DNA from: Saccharothrix ecbatanensis
GTDB lineage: Bacteria > Actinomycetota > Actinomycetes > Mycobacteriales > Pseudonocardiaceae
Length of the DNA stretch: 64,000 bases
Direction of reading: 5' to 3'
Assembly (NCBI RefSeq): GCF_014205015.1
Contig: NZ_JACHMO010000001.1
Span: forward strand, 9,486,001-9,550,000
The translations under genes were made by a program, and so were the position numbers. Of the stretch, positions 26,263-35,115 are shown one piece after another. The notes below the pieces were generated by a model. It was not told the origin of the DNA. It saw only the letters and a program-made list of their open reading frames with translations, and searched no databases. How positions within the stretch are numbered: the stretch's first letter is position 1; every line of letters starts with the position of its first letter.

Positions 26263-26507
26263 TCACTCCGACCAAGGGCGTGCGGCCCGAGCGTTCCCTG
26301 CTCTACATCGGCGGTCAGGTCCTGAGCGACCTCGATGGCCCGACTACCGTCAGCGGAGCTTGGGAGGCATTGGCTCGGCGGCGTCGACTCCACGGACAGG
26401 AAGCCACCGTGACTTTCGACTGGTTCGTCCTGGCCCTTGATCTGCTTCGAGCTCTGGGAACCATCCGGTTGCAGGACGGCTTGATCGTGAAGGTGGGCAA
26501 GTCGTGA
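26259..26507 (+). CDS. ABC-3C middle component (MC6-like)
   Basis: 82 residues, GTG start overlapping the previous stop (GTGA) and itself overlapping the next gene the same way. The sequence ITPTKGVRPERSLLYIGG near the start and VTFDWFVLALDLLRALGTI near the end are typical of the small middle component paired with DUF2326 ATPases. It resembles a winged helix and is thought to couple the ATPase to the effector protein. No catalytic residues are expected. Confidence 0.85.
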   Translation: MITPTKGVRPERSLLYIGGQVLSDLDGPTTVSGAWEALARRRRLHGQEATVTFDWFVLALDLLRALGTIRLQDGLIVKVGKS

Positions 26508-28231
26508 TCCACGAAGTCACCAGCAGCCTGCCGAAGTTCAAGGGCCTGCGGTTCACGTCGGGACTGAACATCGTGCTCGCCGATCGCACTGACAAGTCCG
26601 AGGAGACCGACACTCGCAACGGCAGCGGCAAGAGCAGCCTGGTTGAGATTCTGCACTACCTGCTCGGAGGGAAGGCCGATCCCAAGAGCGTGTTCCGGAT
26701 GCCGCCACTCGATGAGCACTGGTTCGAGATGACCTTCGACCTCGCGGGCCGTCGGGTCCGTGTTCGACGGGACGGTGCGACACCGGGCAAGGTCACCATC
26801 GCCACGCCCACCGACGACGGTGAGGGCGAGGACGAGGAAACCATCAGCAACGAGCAGTGGAAGCGCAGGCTCGCGGCTGGGGTCTTCGGCTTGTCGCAGG
26901 AAGGCGACTGGGCTCCGTCGTTCCGCTCCTGCATCAGCTACTTCCTACGGCGGCAGTCCGCCGGTGGCTTCCAGACCCCGACCAAGCACTTCAGTCAGCA
27001 GATGACCTGGGACGTCCAGGTCAACCTGTCGTTCCTGCTTGGGCTCGACGTCGAGTTGCCTCGGGCGTGGCAACGGCTGCGGGAACGCGAACGGCAGATG
27101 GACACTCTCCGCAAGGCCTCCCAGGACGGCGCGCTCGGCGAGATCGTCGGCAACTCCGGCGAGCTGGCCAGCGAGCTGGCCGGAGCCGAGGATGAACTGA
27201 ACACACTGGCCAGATCCGTCGCCGACTTCACCGTTATCCCGGCATACACCACCGCCGAGGTCGAGGTCACCCGCCTCGGGCAGCAGATCCGCGCGCTCAA
27301 CAACCAGATGATCTCGGATCGTGAATACCTGGCCCAGTTGGATAATTCGTTCGACGAGGTCCAGGGCGCGCGATCCACCGGGCTCGCCGAGCTGTACGCC
27401 GCGGCGGAGGTGCAACTGCCCGAGGTCGCGCTGGCCGCATACGACGAAGTCCAGGCCTTCCACGACTCCGTCATCGCCAACCGACGGCAATACCTCGCGG
27501 CCGAGATCCGACGGATCACCAACGACCTCGCCACCAACACCGCCGAACGAGACCGGCTCGCTGAGCGGCGCTCCGACGGACTCCGGCTGCTGGCTAGCGG
27601 TGGTGCCGCAGAGACGCTGTTCGAACTGCAACGAGACGTGGCCAGACGGCAGGTCCGGGTTGAGCAGTTGCGGCAACGCTACGAGAACGCCGTCGCTCTC
27701 GAATCCCAACAGGGCGAACTACGGCTGGAACGCCAGAAGCTCGCCGCCGCACTGACTCGGGACCTCGCCGAACGTCAACAGATGCTCGGTCCGGCATTCG
27801 TCACCTTCGAACGGCTGTCCCAGCGACTCTACGCCGACCAACAACACGGCCGACTGATCATCAACGCCACCGACAACGGTCCTGAGATCACCGCCACCAT
27901 CCCCCGCGGTCGCAGCAAGGGCATCACCAACATGCAGGTCTACTGCTTCGACGTCGACCTTGTCACGCTGTGGTCGCGGCGCGGACGCGGCCCCGGTTTT
28001 CTCGTTCACGACAGTCACCTGTTCGACGGAGTCGACGAACGCCAGCGAGCCACCGCCCTGCAACTGGGTGCCGAACTCGCCGACGCCGAGGGGTTCCAGT
28101 ACATCGTTACGCTCAACAGCGACGAGACCCCGGCAGAATTGCCCAATGGTCGCGAGGTCGAGGATTACGTGCTGCCCCAACGCCTCACCGACCACGGTGA
28201 CGACGGCGGACTCTTCGGTCTCCGGTTCTGA
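26504..28231 (+). CDS. ABC-3C system SMC-like ATPase (DUF2326)
   Basis: 575 residues, GTG start. Walker A is NGSGKSS (39-45) in a RecN/SMC-like context (LNIVLADRTDKSEETDTRNGSGKSS in register). A long helical central region (about 165-460) with heptad spacing forms a coiled coil (RQVRVEQLRQRYENAVAL ...). The C-terminal part has GPGFLVHDSHLFDGVDERQ, the Walker B/D-loop region of DUF2326. These ATPases act as sensors or motors on nucleic acid in three-component conflict systems. All three genes overlap by four bases, so they are made in fixed ratio. Confidence 0.88.
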   Translation: MIHEVTSSLPKFKGLRFTSGLNIVLADRTDKSEETDTRNGSGKSSLVEILHYLLGGKADPKSVFRMPPLDEHWFEMTFDLAGRRVRVRRDGATPGKVTIATPTDDGEGEDEETISNEQWKRRLAAGVFGLSQEGDWAPSFRSCISYFLRRQSAGGFQTPTKHFSQQMTWDVQVNLSFLLGLDVELPRAWQRLRERERQMDTLRKASQDGALGEIVGNSGELASELAGAEDELNTLARSVADFTVIPAYTTAEVEVTRLGQQIRALNNQMISDREYLAQLDNSFDEVQGARSTGLAELYAAAEVQLPEVALAAYDEVQAFHDSVIANRRQYLAAEIRRITNDLATNTAERDRLAERRSDGLRLLASGGAAETLFELQRDVARRQVRVEQLRQRYENAVALESQQGELRLERQKLAAALTRDLAERQQMLGPAFVTFERLSQRLYADQQHGRLIINATDNGPEITATIPRGRSKGITNMQVYCFDVDLVTLWSRRGRGPGFLVHDSHLFDGVDERQRATALQLGAELADAEGFQYIVTLNSDETPAELPNGREVEDYVLPQRLTDHGDDGGLFGLRF

Positions 28232-28251
28232 CCACGGAGGTGTCAGCCATC

Positions 28252-28407
28252 ATGCCGGCGCGCCGCTCAGGCGCTCACCTGCGCACGACGGGGGTCGCCG
28301 AGTTCTGTGGCTTCGAAGAGTCCTGTACCCGCTTCCCATCGAGGTACATCGGGGAGCCCGTGTGGTTCCTCTTCGCGGCTACGCCCACACCTTCGACTCT
28401 GCGGTGA
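28252..28407 (+). CDS. Possible 51-residue protein after the ABC-3C operon
   Basis: An ATG at 28252 follows ACGGAGGTG by about 11 bases and opens a 51-codon frame, beginning 20 bases after the ATPase stop. The product (MPARRSGAHLRTTGVAEFC start) has two Cys and no known motif. It overlaps the end of the minus-strand gene by 29 bases. It could be a real small gene or chance. Confidence 0.25.
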   Translation: MPARRSGAHLRTTGVAEFCGFEESCTRFPSRYIGEPVWFLFAATPTPSTLR

Positions 28408-29716
28408 ACGACTGCCATGGTCGGTGTCCAGTGTCGTTGCGGTGCAGCAACTGTTTGACGCCTTCGGCCCACGTCCCGAGATCCGCTAATTCAAGCAACA
28501 GCCGTTGCTGCATCTCGATCCAGTGCAGCTCGACAGTACGGCCGCCGCAGTGCGCTCGGAGAACCACGTCATCCGCCCTGACTGGCTGATCCTGAGGAAG
28601 TATCCACTCAGCTTCCAGGCCGACGTCGTCGAGCGCAGCCAGCAATGACTCGCTCGACATCGTGACGAAGAACATCGCGTAGTCGGTGATCAGTCTTGTG
28701 CACAGTTCAGGCGGTAGCGGATAGATCGCCCACGGCGGCATCGTCGGCGAGCGTGCTACCAGATCGTCGCTCCGTGCATACACCAGGTGGCCGACGTCCA
28801 GGATGCGAGCACGTTTGACGACCTGAAGATGCTCGACAGCCGTCCGGTCGAGAAGTTCTTGTTCGGGCCACAGCTCGTAGCCGCGAACTATGTCGGTGGC
28901 GACTACCGCCCGACCGCCGGGGACCTTCACGCCTTGAACCCCGCGCACGTGCGCGAGTTCGAATGCCTTGCCAAGCAGGTTGAGGTGGGTCTTGTACGAG
29001 ATGTCGAGCGGTACCAGCCGTCCGGGACTGATGCCCGGCAAGGGGCCACCCGAGCGGATCGCCTCCTCGGCCATACGCTGCCGACGGAGCTGTCCGGACG
29101 CGGTGCGGTTGGGATCGGACTTGATCTCGTACAGGTACGCCTCGTACTCGTTCCCGGCTTCCTTGAACAACGTGGCGTCACCGATGCGCAGGCACGACGT
29201 CAAGTCGTGGAGCAGGACGAACCGACGCTCCTCGTGCCACCAGTCCGTCACGAAAGCGAGTTCCGCAGTGAGGCCCTTCTTGCCAACCATCGGACCGGGG
29301 TGCTGATTTCGCGAGAGCGCGATGATGACCCGCCGGTCGTAGTTGAACACCCGCCAGGCCAGTGCATCGGCGATCGAGCGCAGTTGGCGGTCCACGCGCT
29401 CACATACATCAGCTTCCAGCGTCCAAGTCTGGTGGCTGGCGGCTGGCTCGTTGGATCTCAGCTCGGGTGCGTCGGTCGGTACCTTCTTGCCTTGCTGAAG
29501 AAGCTTCGCGACCCGTCGACACCCCGCGCGGTGCCCTTGAACTGCCAGTACCTGTGTTAGCAGATTCTGCTGGAAGTGGAAATAGTCCTCAGCGCACCGA
29601 CACTGCCGCAACGACGTGATCAGTTGCAGGACAGCACTCACTCCCTTCTGGTGCAAAGGGTGTAGGAAGATCCGTTCAGCTCGTTCGGGTTGCATATCAC
29701 TGAGCAACAAGGGCAC
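28379..29716 (-). CDS. Unrecognised protein with PD-(D/E)xK nuclease-like signature
   Basis: 445 residues. I do not recognise the family. The middle has a restriction-fold-like order: helix with Glu152 (KKGLTAELAFVTDWW), then LRIGDATLFK with Asp180, then YEAYLYEIKSDP with Glu197 and Lys199, which is the E-(G)D-ExK spacing of many PD-(D/E)xK nucleases. The N-terminal 120 residues are helical and Arg/Gln-rich; the C-terminal 180 residues are mixed. It is divergent from a large gene with an HEPN-like end and next to an ABC-3C operon, so a defence role is likely by context. An internal Met8 is an alternative start. Confidence 0.65.
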   Translation of the reverse strand: MPLLLSDMQPERAERIFLHPLHQKGVSAVLQLITSLRQCRCAEDYFHFQQNLLTQVLAVQGHRAGCRRVAKLLQQGKKVPTDAPELRSNEPAASHQTWTLEADVCERVDRQLRSIADALAWRVFNYDRRVIIALSRNQHPGPMVGKKGLTAELAFVTDWWHEERRFVLLHDLTSCLRIGDATLFKEAGNEYEAYLYEIKSDPNRTASGQLRRQRMAEEAIRSGGPLPGISPGRLVPLDISYKTHLNLLGKAFELAHVRGVQGVKVPGGRAVVATDIVRGYELWPEQELLDRTAVEHLQVVKRARILDVGHLVYARSDDLVARSPTMPPWAIYPLPPELCTRLITDYAMFFVTMSSESLLAALDDVGLEAEWILPQDQPVRADDVVLRAHCGGRTVELHWIEMQQRLLLELADLGTWAEGVKQLLHRNDTGHRPWQSFTAESKVWA

Positions 29717-29923
29717 GGCTCAGCTTCGCACGTCAAGCTTGGGGAGGCGCCGATGGTCACTCCGACATGCGCTTCCTCCGCTCCGTGCTCGTGCAGCGGG
29801 ACAGCATTTCAGATGCGTGCCGTCCCGGGCGGGCCTGTGATGTGGACGTCGCGCTGATGAGCCATCCTGTCCGGCCTCGGGTGAGTGCGACGTGCGCCTC
29901 GTCACGACGTTTACCATCGGTTC

Positions 29924-31474
29924 GTGGCCCGTAGCGATGATGTCCCAACCTCGACGGTTGTCCACCTGCCACTGTGGGCCTGGGGCGGTGACCCTCTCGG
30001 GCTCATGCGTGCCGCAGGGTTGCAGGGTCGCCTGCTCGACCGCAAGTCCGGCCGTTGGCAGATCAAGACTGACGAGGCGTACCGCAACGGTCCTCCGAGC
30101 CTGGTCACCGTGCACCACCTGGCGGGTCCTCGGCAGGCTCGTCCTCAGTTCGGCCGGTTGGCGGGTTTGGCGGGTCCAGCGCTGGAGGTATCGCGGACGC
30201 CGGACGTGCAGCGGGCGTTGGAACGACGCGCCAAGCGGGCGGAGCGAACGCGGGATCCGGTCGACCTGTTCAGCCTGTTCCAGTTGCAGGCCACGGTCGC
30301 GAGCCGGTCGGAGTTGCCCTCTACAGCCGAGGAGATCCATGCCGGACTGGTCGACATGCGCTTGGAGGGTGACGGATCGGTCCGCGTGTTCGCGAACGCC
30401 GGGGTGCACGTGATTCAGCGCGCCGAGGAGTTGTCGCTTCGAGCGAGGCTGGCGAGTGTGCTCTTGCGGGTGGAGTACGACGACCAACTCCGCAGTGATG
30501 ACGCGAGGGCTGTTGGTCATGCACGTCAAGCACTTCGTGCGGGAGGATTGATCTTTTCCTCGTCGGAGAAGTTGTACGACGGTATCAAGTTCTTGGATCC
30601 CTACGTCGTCGTACTCCGCGGATCCCTGAGCCCTGCGGTCTGGAGCCTTATGGCCACCCGTGACCTCGGGCCGCTCATGTTCAGTCTGGGACGACCGCTC
30701 GCCGGGACCAAGGGCGACGCCGCCGAGATGCTTCACCTGATGTCTGTGCCGGGAGCTACGGAACCCGTGCGGACGCCTGAGGTGAGCGCGACTGCCTGCT
30801 CGGAGGCTGTCGAGTGGTGGACCGCCCAGCTCAACGAGTTCTTCGGCGTGTTGACCGACCCTGCCGTGTTCTCTGATCGCACCGGCGCCTACGTGCCGGT
30901 GAAGCACACGCAAGCGCTGCTCACGGCCGAACAGCTGTTCCGCCGAGTGGTGTCGATCCAAGCATCGCACCGCGACGCGAACGCACGCCGTGTGCTGCTG
31001 TACTCCGTGCTCGACACTCTCAGCCGCTTAGTCGGCCGCGACATCGATACCCACAGCACGTTGTCGTTCGCGGAGAAGACGCTGGGGCACTTGAGGACCG
31101 TCATCCCACCCGCCGCAGCTGAAATCCTTCTGCCTGCCGCCGAGCGGGCTGTGAAGGCGCTCAAAGACGTGCAGAACGGTTTCTACATGCTGCGCCATTT
31201 TGGAGCCGACGAGTTGGAGATCGCGGACACCGCAGGTGTGACCAGGTTGACAAAGGAGAAGGCTGCGGCTGAGTACATCAAGCTGCTGCGCAATGCGACC
31301 CATGGCCACGGCACCAACAGGTCCGGGCGTGTCGCGCTTACCAACGCCCTTCTCGCCCACCACGATGGCTCGATCCCGGATGACCTTCCGCTCTTGGGCT
31401 ACCTGTACCTCCTGGACGTGTTGGTTCGTCCTGATGTGGTCCGACGGACTCTCTACGCCAGCGGACGTCGGTGA
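29924..31474 (+). CDS. Unrecognised large protein with C-terminal HEPN-like motif
   Basis: 516 residues if begun at the GTG at 29924; the frame is open to 29885, and neither start has a strong ribosome-binding site. No family was recognised. The N-terminal 250 residues are mixed alpha/beta; 250-460 are mostly helical. Near the end, EYIKLLRNATHGHG offers an R-x5-H motif (Arg456, His462), like the RNase site of HEPN proteins, in a helix followed by a second helix (LLGYLYLLDVLV). It diverges from the nuclease-like gene across about 200 bases. Together they may be a two-gene defence unit; this is inference. Confidence 0.6.
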   Translation: MARSDDVPTSTVVHLPLWAWGGDPLGLMRAAGLQGRLLDRKSGRWQIKTDEAYRNGPPSLVTVHHLAGPRQARPQFGRLAGLAGPALEVSRTPDVQRALERRAKRAERTRDPVDLFSLFQLQATVASRSELPSTAEEIHAGLVDMRLEGDGSVRVFANAGVHVIQRAEELSLRARLASVLLRVEYDDQLRSDDARAVGHARQALRAGGLIFSSSEKLYDGIKFLDPYVVVLRGSLSPAVWSLMATRDLGPLMFSLGRPLAGTKGDAAEMLHLMSVPGATEPVRTPEVSATACSEAVEWWTAQLNEFFGVLTDPAVFSDRTGAYVPVKHTQALLTAEQLFRRVVSIQASHRDANARRVLLYSVLDTLSRLVGRDIDTHSTLSFAEKTLGHLRTVIPPAAAEILLPAAERAVKALKDVQNGFYMLRHFGADELEIADTAGVTRLTKEKAAAEYIKLLRNATHGHGTNRSGRVALTNALLAHHDGSIPDDLPLLGYLYLLDVLVRPDVVRRTLYASGRR

Positions 31475-31520
31475 AGACGGAATGTCGAAGCGTTGGGCGA
31501 GGTCGCCGAACGAGGCAGCG

Positions 31521-31739
31521 TCACCGAGAATCTGTAGGCCTGCAGACCGGATAGGTTGTCGACGGCAGCGGCCGTACGAGCACCACCGGCGGGTACTGCT
31601 TGTGCACGTCGGAGGTGTTGGGAACACCCACTCGCGCTTCCAACGTCATGATCTGGCGGTTGACCGGGTTGCGCAAACACCGGGTGCAGTAGGCGATAGT
31701 CGGCCGGCCTCCTGTCGCCTCGAAGCGCGTGTAGGACAA
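31521..31739 (-). CDS. Zinc-ribbon-like ORF in frame behind the ASCH stop codon
   Basis: 72 codons from a TTG at 31739. The same frame is open for 23 further codons up to the ASCH gene's TGA. The unlisted upstream codons hold NCARRSPRC and the ORF holds YCTRC, together a CX6C ... CX2C zinc-ribbon pattern; no start codon precedes the first Cys pair. So either the ASCH stop is read through (TGA followed by C, a leaky context), or the fusion gene has been broken by mutation, or only the shorter protein is made. Function unknown. Confidence 0.4.
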   Translation of the reverse strand: MSYTRFEATGGRPTIAYCTRCLRNPVNRQIMTLEARVGVPNTSDVHKQYPPVVLVRPLPSTTYPVCRPTDSR

Positions 31740-31808
31740 CAGGCAGCGCGGGGACCGGCGGGCGCAGTTGTCGGGCCAGTTCGAGTACCTGTCGAAGGAA
31801 GGGCTGGG

Positions 31809-32336
31809 TCAGTTGCGGAACATGGACCGCAGTGTTTCGGGGTCTTCGTCCGAGAGGTATCGGAAACTTTGCGGTGGTTGGAACTTGGCTCCGCGTCGGA
31901 GTGCGGAGAGCGTGTGGGGTTCGGCCAGTCGATGCGGTGAGGCCACGGTGATCGCGGTGGCTAGGTTGGCGCCTTCGAGGTAGGCGTCGTATTCGGATCG
32001 GGTGAGGCCGAGGCTGCGCTTGTGGCGTCGCCAGATCCTGTCGGGTGTGTCGGTGTCGCGTTCGACCAGGACGGCGGTGCCGAGCACGGCCATGACGGGG
32101 GTGCTGGCGTAGAGGACGAGGCCGGTGCCGTCCGGGGCGGAGAGGCGGGTTCGGCGCAGTTCGACGGTTTTGGTGCCGTCGAGGATGGCTTCGGCGAACC
32201 TGGGCCGCAGCGACAACAGGAGTGGGCGCAGGCTTGGCGCCCACACGCTGGGTTCGGCCGCAGTCGCTGTCACGAGCAGTGACCTTAGTGGTACCGGGGG
32301 TGGAATCGACGTAGGCTGCGGTTGTGTGTTGATCAC
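31809..32336 (-). CDS. ASCH-domain protein
   Basis: 175 residues, GTG start 21 bases after the stop of the large GNAT-PIN gene. The ASCH core is LLLSLRPRFAEAILDGTKTVELRR (residues about 39-62), followed by VLYASTPVMAVLGTAVL and a helical part with DRIWRRHKRSLGLTRSEYDAYL. ASCH domains are PUA-like beta barrels that bind RNA, and some are nucleases or amidohydrolases on modified nucleosides. The N-terminal 35 residues are disordered. Operon position implies it works with the multidomain protein. Confidence 0.88.
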   Translation of the reverse strand: MINTQPQPTSIPPPVPLRSLLVTATAAEPSVWAPSLRPLLLSLRPRFAEAILDGTKTVELRRTRLSAPDGTGLVLYASTPVMAVLGTAVLVERDTDTPDRIWRRHKRSLGLTRSEYDAYLEGANLATAITVASPHRLAEPHTLSALRRGAKFQPPQSFRYLSDEDPETLRSMFRN

Positions 32337-32357
32337 GGTGGCTGATGTGTCGGTTGA

Positions 32358-34445
32358 TCAGGTGTTTTCGGACCTGTTGCCCATCGCGTAGATCGCCGCG
32401 AAGGTGGCCTGTGGCATTCGGACCGGCGCTTGGATCCGCTTGGGGTTGTCCGGATGGGTGCGTAGCTTCATGTACTCGTCCCAGTACACCGGACGATGGA
32501 ACATCTCCGTGTAGGACAGGCGAAGCGCCTGCGCCTGCTGCTGCCTATCGGCGACTTTTCGGACGTCGTCGAGTGTGAAGACGCCGTAGTGGGCGAGCTT
32601 CGCGTAGAGGTCTTCGGGGCTGCCCGTCTCGATCGCGTCGAGCAGGGAGGTGCCGATGAACCGCCCTTGCCCGTTCATCGGATGCTTGGTCAGGTACCAG
32701 AGGATCCGCCCTGGCGCTTTGAGGGTGCTGGGACGGCCGGTGCGGTAGTAGACGTGCTCCCGACCCAGTGCCAGGGTGGTGGACCTCGGGGTGAGCGTCT
32801 GGGGCTCGCCGAACAGTTCGGCGCTCCACCGGGGCTGGATGGCGACCGCATAGTGAGGCAGGGCGCTGTCGGTGATCTTCGCCGGCCACCAGGTTCGCTC
32901 GTACTGCGCCGCGGCGTCCGCGGGCAGGCTGGGGGAGAGGAGCGCGGCGGCGTCGAGGTTGGCCAGGCCCCGGGCGGAGGTGACGGTCGCGCTGACGTCG
33001 AGCCCCGAGCCCGCCGTGTCGATCACCCAGGCATACCACGCGTCATGGACGTGTTGGTACGACTCGTGGCTTGCCGCGCGAGCCGCCAGGGGCGAGAGGT
33101 AGGGATCGTCGATCCGCACCACTTTCGCACCCTCCGCGCGGGCGGTCAGCCGCAACGTCCAGAGCAGGTGACGCGCGATCGTGTCCGCGTCGCCGTGGTC
33201 GGCGATCCGCAGCAACGGCGTCCGAAGGACCTGCCCGTCCATGATAGAGGCGTAGCACCCGACCGGCGTCCCGCTCGTGTCGCGGATGATCGAGTGCGAG
33301 CGGGGGAGCTGGGCGAGGCGTTGCAGGCGTGTCTTGAGATCCTGTTTGGTCTCGCCGCCCGGCCGGTCGAGGAACGTGAGCAGGATCGACTCGGAGTCGG
33401 AGTCCGCCAGTTCGGTGCTGAACCGGCTGCCGGCGAGCACACGCGGTCGGTACGCGGCAGCGTCGGTGAGTTCGTCGAGGTGGATCACGAGGTGGTCCGG
33501 GTCGATCACTCGGAGCCCGGACAGTTCGGGGTCGGTGTTCATCTCCAGCAGAAGCGGAACGATGGTGGTGCGCAGGCGCTCGTCCCAGGTGAGGAACACC
33601 TTGACACCCGCAGCAGCGGTCTCGGCGATCTGCCACAGGTCCCCGAGGTCCTGTTGGGTGGGCGCGTGGTTCTTGAACTTCGCGTTCACCGCTTCGGACA
33701 ACGTGTTGTACAGCTGCTCGGCCTTCGACGGGAAGCCGTGCGGTCGCCGGTAGCGCGCCGCCGCGTCGAGGAGCCTTCGGCGAAGCTCTGCGGGGTGGCG
33801 TTCGATGTCGCGTTCGAGGCCGTGCGGTACCACTTTCTCGATGCGGTCGGCGACATCCGGGGCGAGCAACACCTGCGAGCGTTCGGCCTGCGCATGACTT
33901 TTTCTGGTGTGCAGGTCCATCAGGATGTTGGTGTCGATCGCGACCGTCAGCACCGTGGGCTCGTCTACCGGCGTGAACAGGTTCGGATGGCCGTGGTCGC
34001 GCCACCAGACTGTCATCGGCGCGTTGTCGTCGCCGCGCCCTCGGGCGCGCCCCAGTTGGCTGAAGCCGAGCCCACGCCAGACACGCTGGATGTCGGCGTA
34101 GTCGTCGCGGCACTTGGCTCGCAGACCCTGTCTCCACGGGTACCGTTTGCTGACAGCGTCTACGAGGTGATGCGCCACTCCGGAACGCCGATGCTCGCGC
34201 GCAACGCACAGGTGGGTCAGCACGACCTCGTTGCGAGGCAACCGGAATAGCGCGTAGCCGACCAACTCGCCATTGCTTCGAGCGGACAGGACGTGTCCCC
34301 TGGCGGCTGCCTCGTGGTAGGCCGCCCGCGGAAGCAGCCCGAGCGTCTTGCGGGATTTGTTGCCCAATTCGACCAAGTGTTCGATTGTGACGGTATCGCT
34401 ACCCGAAACGACGTCGATGACAACGTTCGCGGACGCAAGGACCAT
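32358..34445 (-). CDS. GNAT - PIN - GNAT-like - EVE/ASCH multidomain protein
   Basis: 695 residues. Residues 1-155 are a GNAT acetyltransferase (VLTHLCVAREHRRSGVAHHLV holds the acetyl-CoA loop). Residues 165-330 are PIN-like: AIDTNILMDL with Asp171, later FLTWDERL with Asp288. Residues 340-480 look like a second, degenerate GNAT (GTPVGCYASIMDGQVLRTPLLRI). The C-terminal part (about 540-660) is EVE/ASCH-like (RILWYLTKHP, FIGTSLLDAIETG, LRLSYTEMFHRPV). Acetylation, nuclease and RNA-reading modules in one chain suggest an RNA- or tRNA-targeting toxin or defence effector. A separate ASCH protein follows in the operon. Domains are assigned by eye. Confidence 0.8.
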   Translation of the reverse strand: MVLASANVVIDVVSGSDTVTIEHLVELGNKSRKTLGLLPRAAYHEAAARGHVLSARSNGELVGYALFRLPRNEVVLTHLCVAREHRRSGVAHHLVDAVSKRYPWRQGLRAKCRDDYADIQRVWRGLGFSQLGRARGRGDDNAPMTVWWRDHGHPNLFTPVDEPTVLTVAIDTNILMDLHTRKSHAQAERSQVLLAPDVADRIEKVVPHGLERDIERHPAELRRRLLDAAARYRRPHGFPSKAEQLYNTLSEAVNAKFKNHAPTQQDLGDLWQIAETAAAGVKVFLTWDERLRTTIVPLLLEMNTDPELSGLRVIDPDHLVIHLDELTDAAAYRPRVLAGSRFSTELADSDSESILLTFLDRPGGETKQDLKTRLQRLAQLPRSHSIIRDTSGTPVGCYASIMDGQVLRTPLLRIADHGDADTIARHLLWTLRLTARAEGAKVVRIDDPYLSPLAARAASHESYQHVHDAWYAWVIDTAGSGLDVSATVTSARGLANLDAAALLSPSLPADAAAQYERTWWPAKITDSALPHYAVAIQPRWSAELFGEPQTLTPRSTTLALGREHVYYRTGRPSTLKAPGRILWYLTKHPMNGQGRFIGTSLLDAIETGSPEDLYAKLAHYGVFTLDDVRKVADRQQQAQALRLSYTEMFHRPVYWDEYMKLRTHPDNPKRIQAPVRMPQATFAAIYAMGNRSENT

Positions 34446-34734
34446 TGCTGGAGTTTGAACTCAGGGGCCCGTTCTGCACGAGGAAGTGCTCGATGTTCAC
34501 CTGGGTGGACGCATCGCCCCGTCACTCGACTCTTCGGAACGGGGTGGATCTCCTGCGATCGGGTTGTCACCCGATCGGCCTGTCCAGTTCTGGTTACGAG
34601 CTGGTGCCCACGGAGAACGAGATCAACCGATGGCTCGACTTCGTCGAGACTCTTCTGCTTCCTGGCGCCCAAGTGGAAGCTCGCGGCGAGGAGTTCAGTC
34701 CCACCGCTGGTACGGGAACCAGGGCACCGCGGCC

Positions 34735-35092
34735 TGATTCGCACTGGGCGACAAACTGCGCCCGAAGGACACGACCTGCTGAAGCAGATCGGTGCGGCCT
34801 GCCCGGAGATGACCGCACTCGCCAGCCTGGTGCGCGGCATCGCCGTCCTGCTGACACCGGCTACGGACAACGACGTGAAACCTACCGAGTGGATCGCGCC
34901 GTCGACCGACCGCACCTGCGCACTCTCACCAACGGTCTCGCGATCGACTGGTCCGCTGTGCACGCCGCCTTCGCCCTGCCCTACCACAACGGCCGCACCG
35001 AGTGCGGCAACACCCGCACCAAGACGATCATGAGGCAGATGCACGGTTGCGCCGGATTCGAACTCTTCTGCCACCGCATCCTCCTGCCCTGA
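34735..35092 (+). pseudogene. ISL3-family transposase remnant
   Basis: Two pieces in shifted frames: LLKQIGAACPEMTALASLVRG (about 34776-34838) and LRTLTNGLAIDWSAVHAAFALPYHNGRTECGNTRTKTIMRQMHGCAGFELFCHRILL ending at 35092. The second matches the C-terminal end of ISL3 transposases, with the catalytic Glu region changed (GRTECGNTRTK) and the RQMHGCAGFELF block. No N-terminal part or terminal repeats were found. It marks the right border of the defence-like segment. Confidence 0.75.
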
Positions 35093-35115
35093 CAGATGCT
35101 CAACGTCACCATCGA

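Noticed and set aside
31453-32244. 263-codon minus-strand frame across the ASCH gene
   Set aside because: It overlaps the ASCH domain in another frame, has repetitive Arg/Pro/His composition, and no start site.
34445-34734. Plus-strand frame before the ISL3 remnant
   Set aside because: Contains ENEINRWLDFVETLLLPG-like protein sequence but no start with ribosome-binding site and no family match; not enough to call a gene.
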